Assembly (NCBI RefSeq): GCF_014596745.1
Contig: NZ_JABTCF010000014.1
Span: 91,626-155,625, forward strand
Reading direction: 5' to 3'
Source: Maribacter aquimaris
Lineage (GTDB): Bacteria > Bacteroidota > Bacteroidia > Flavobacteriales > Flavobacteriaceae
DNA length: 64,000 nt
Each line of letters starts with the position of its first letter. The stretch's first letter is position 1. Below are positions 63,886 to 64,000 of this stretch, piece by piece. The notes beneath the pieces were generated by a model. It saw only the letters and a program-made list of their open reading frames with translations, made no database searches and had not been told where the DNA came from. A program made the position numbers and the translations under genes.

Positions 63886-64000
63886 GGTCCCATAGCTCAG
63901 TTGGTCCTGACGCGTAGCCACGGTCAGGATGCTGATAAGCAGAGCTTCATCAGCATTAGAGCAGGGACAGAAGGAATAATAGTAAGGTAAAATAATATTT
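63886..64000 (+). tRNA. 5' half of a tRNA with a 51-nt D-loop insertion (3' end outside window)
   Basis: GGTCCCA (acceptor 5' strand, 63886-63892), TA, GCTC (D-stem), AGTTGGT (start of the D-loop, to 63905), then 51 foreign bases, then TA and GAGC (63959-63962), the D-stem 3' strand pairing with GCTC. This matches the usual tRNA text ATAGCTCAGTTGGTTAGAGC but is interrupted inside the D-loop. After GAGC the 38 remaining bases show no anticodon arm that pairs, so the isotype cannot be given. Either a functional unusual tRNA with an insert, or a disrupted tRNA gene. Confidence 0.55.
63906..63956 (+). repeat. Two adjacent hairpins filling the tRNA D-loop insert
   Basis: Hairpin 1: CCTGAC (63906-63911) pairs with GTCAGG (63923-63928), with a further CG/CG pair inside. 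Hairpin 2: ATGCTGAT (63929-63936) pairs with ATCAGCAT (63949-63956), extended by AAGC/GCTT with loop AGA and one bulged C. The two together occupy the insert exactly, with no unpaired base between them. Confidence 0.75.

Noticed and set aside
1..64000. CRISPR arrays, insertion sequences, integrases and prophage genes
   Set aside because: Looked for transposase/integrase motifs and regularly spaced short repeats; none seen. The regular repeats present are protein-coding repeats in the giant adhesin gene.

Overview
The window reads as chromosomal DNA of a marine-type Flavobacteriaceae (Bacteroidota). Evidence: a SprB-like gliding adhesin with a type IX secretion (T9SS) type B sorting domain and PorP/SprF partner proteins; several exact TAnnTTTG -7 promoter elements, typical of Bacteroidota; near absence of Shine-Dalgarno sequences; and a housekeeping gene set (rnr, rpiB, lepA, rbfA, rnpA next to an S41 protease) familiar from this family. 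No phage, IS element or CRISPR array was found.

Layout. 1-21.1 kb is a T9SS/gliding locus: the 3' end of a T9SS type B exported protein, a PorP/SprF-like barrel fused to two SPOR-like repeats, a 17-kb sprB-like gene of 5714 codons, and sprF. The giant gene shows two levels of repetition: ~80-90-residue SprB repeats arranged in higher-order seven-repeat blocks of 571 and ~600 residues. 21.1-31 kb holds folB, two tRNA-Cys genes, a LysE exporter, a DUF2807 protein and rnr, then a very AT-rich ~600-bp divergent spacer, then rpiB, a CDF zinc exporter, a GNAT enzyme, a possible nuclease-fold protein and a GH3 beta-glucosidase.

31.1-33 kb carries a compact type II restriction-modification pair (C5-cytosine methyltransferase plus a 204-aa candidate endonuclease). 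33-46 kb is rich in peptidases (NlpC/P60, S10, S41, M1, S8) mixed with a fructosamine-kinase-like protein, rnpA, and a pair consisting of a GCS2-CBS carboxylate-amine ligase and an AstE/AspA-type metallo-acylase behind a palindromic promoter. 46-54 kb has an MBL hydrolase, a universal stress protein/SulP transporter operon, a CPA-type cation/proton antiporter with a TrkA domain, and a DUF4038 glycosidase. 54-64 kb has lepA, an outer-membrane TonB-receptor-like protein, a PD40 lipoprotein, an M28 peptidase with PDZ domain, dus, a LolC/E-type permease and rbfA. The last 115 bases hold the 5' half of a tRNA whose D-loop contains a 51-nt insert folding exactly into two adjacent hairpins.

The most unusual items are the hierarchical repeat structure of the adhesin with its SPOR-fused PorP partner, the interrupted tRNA at the right edge, the C33 variant tRNA-Cys, the GCS2-CBS/acylase pair, the restriction-modification pair with an unassigned endonuclease, and the AT-rich DnaA-box-like spacer upstream of rpiB. 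All family calls come from reading motifs by eye; no database search was possible.
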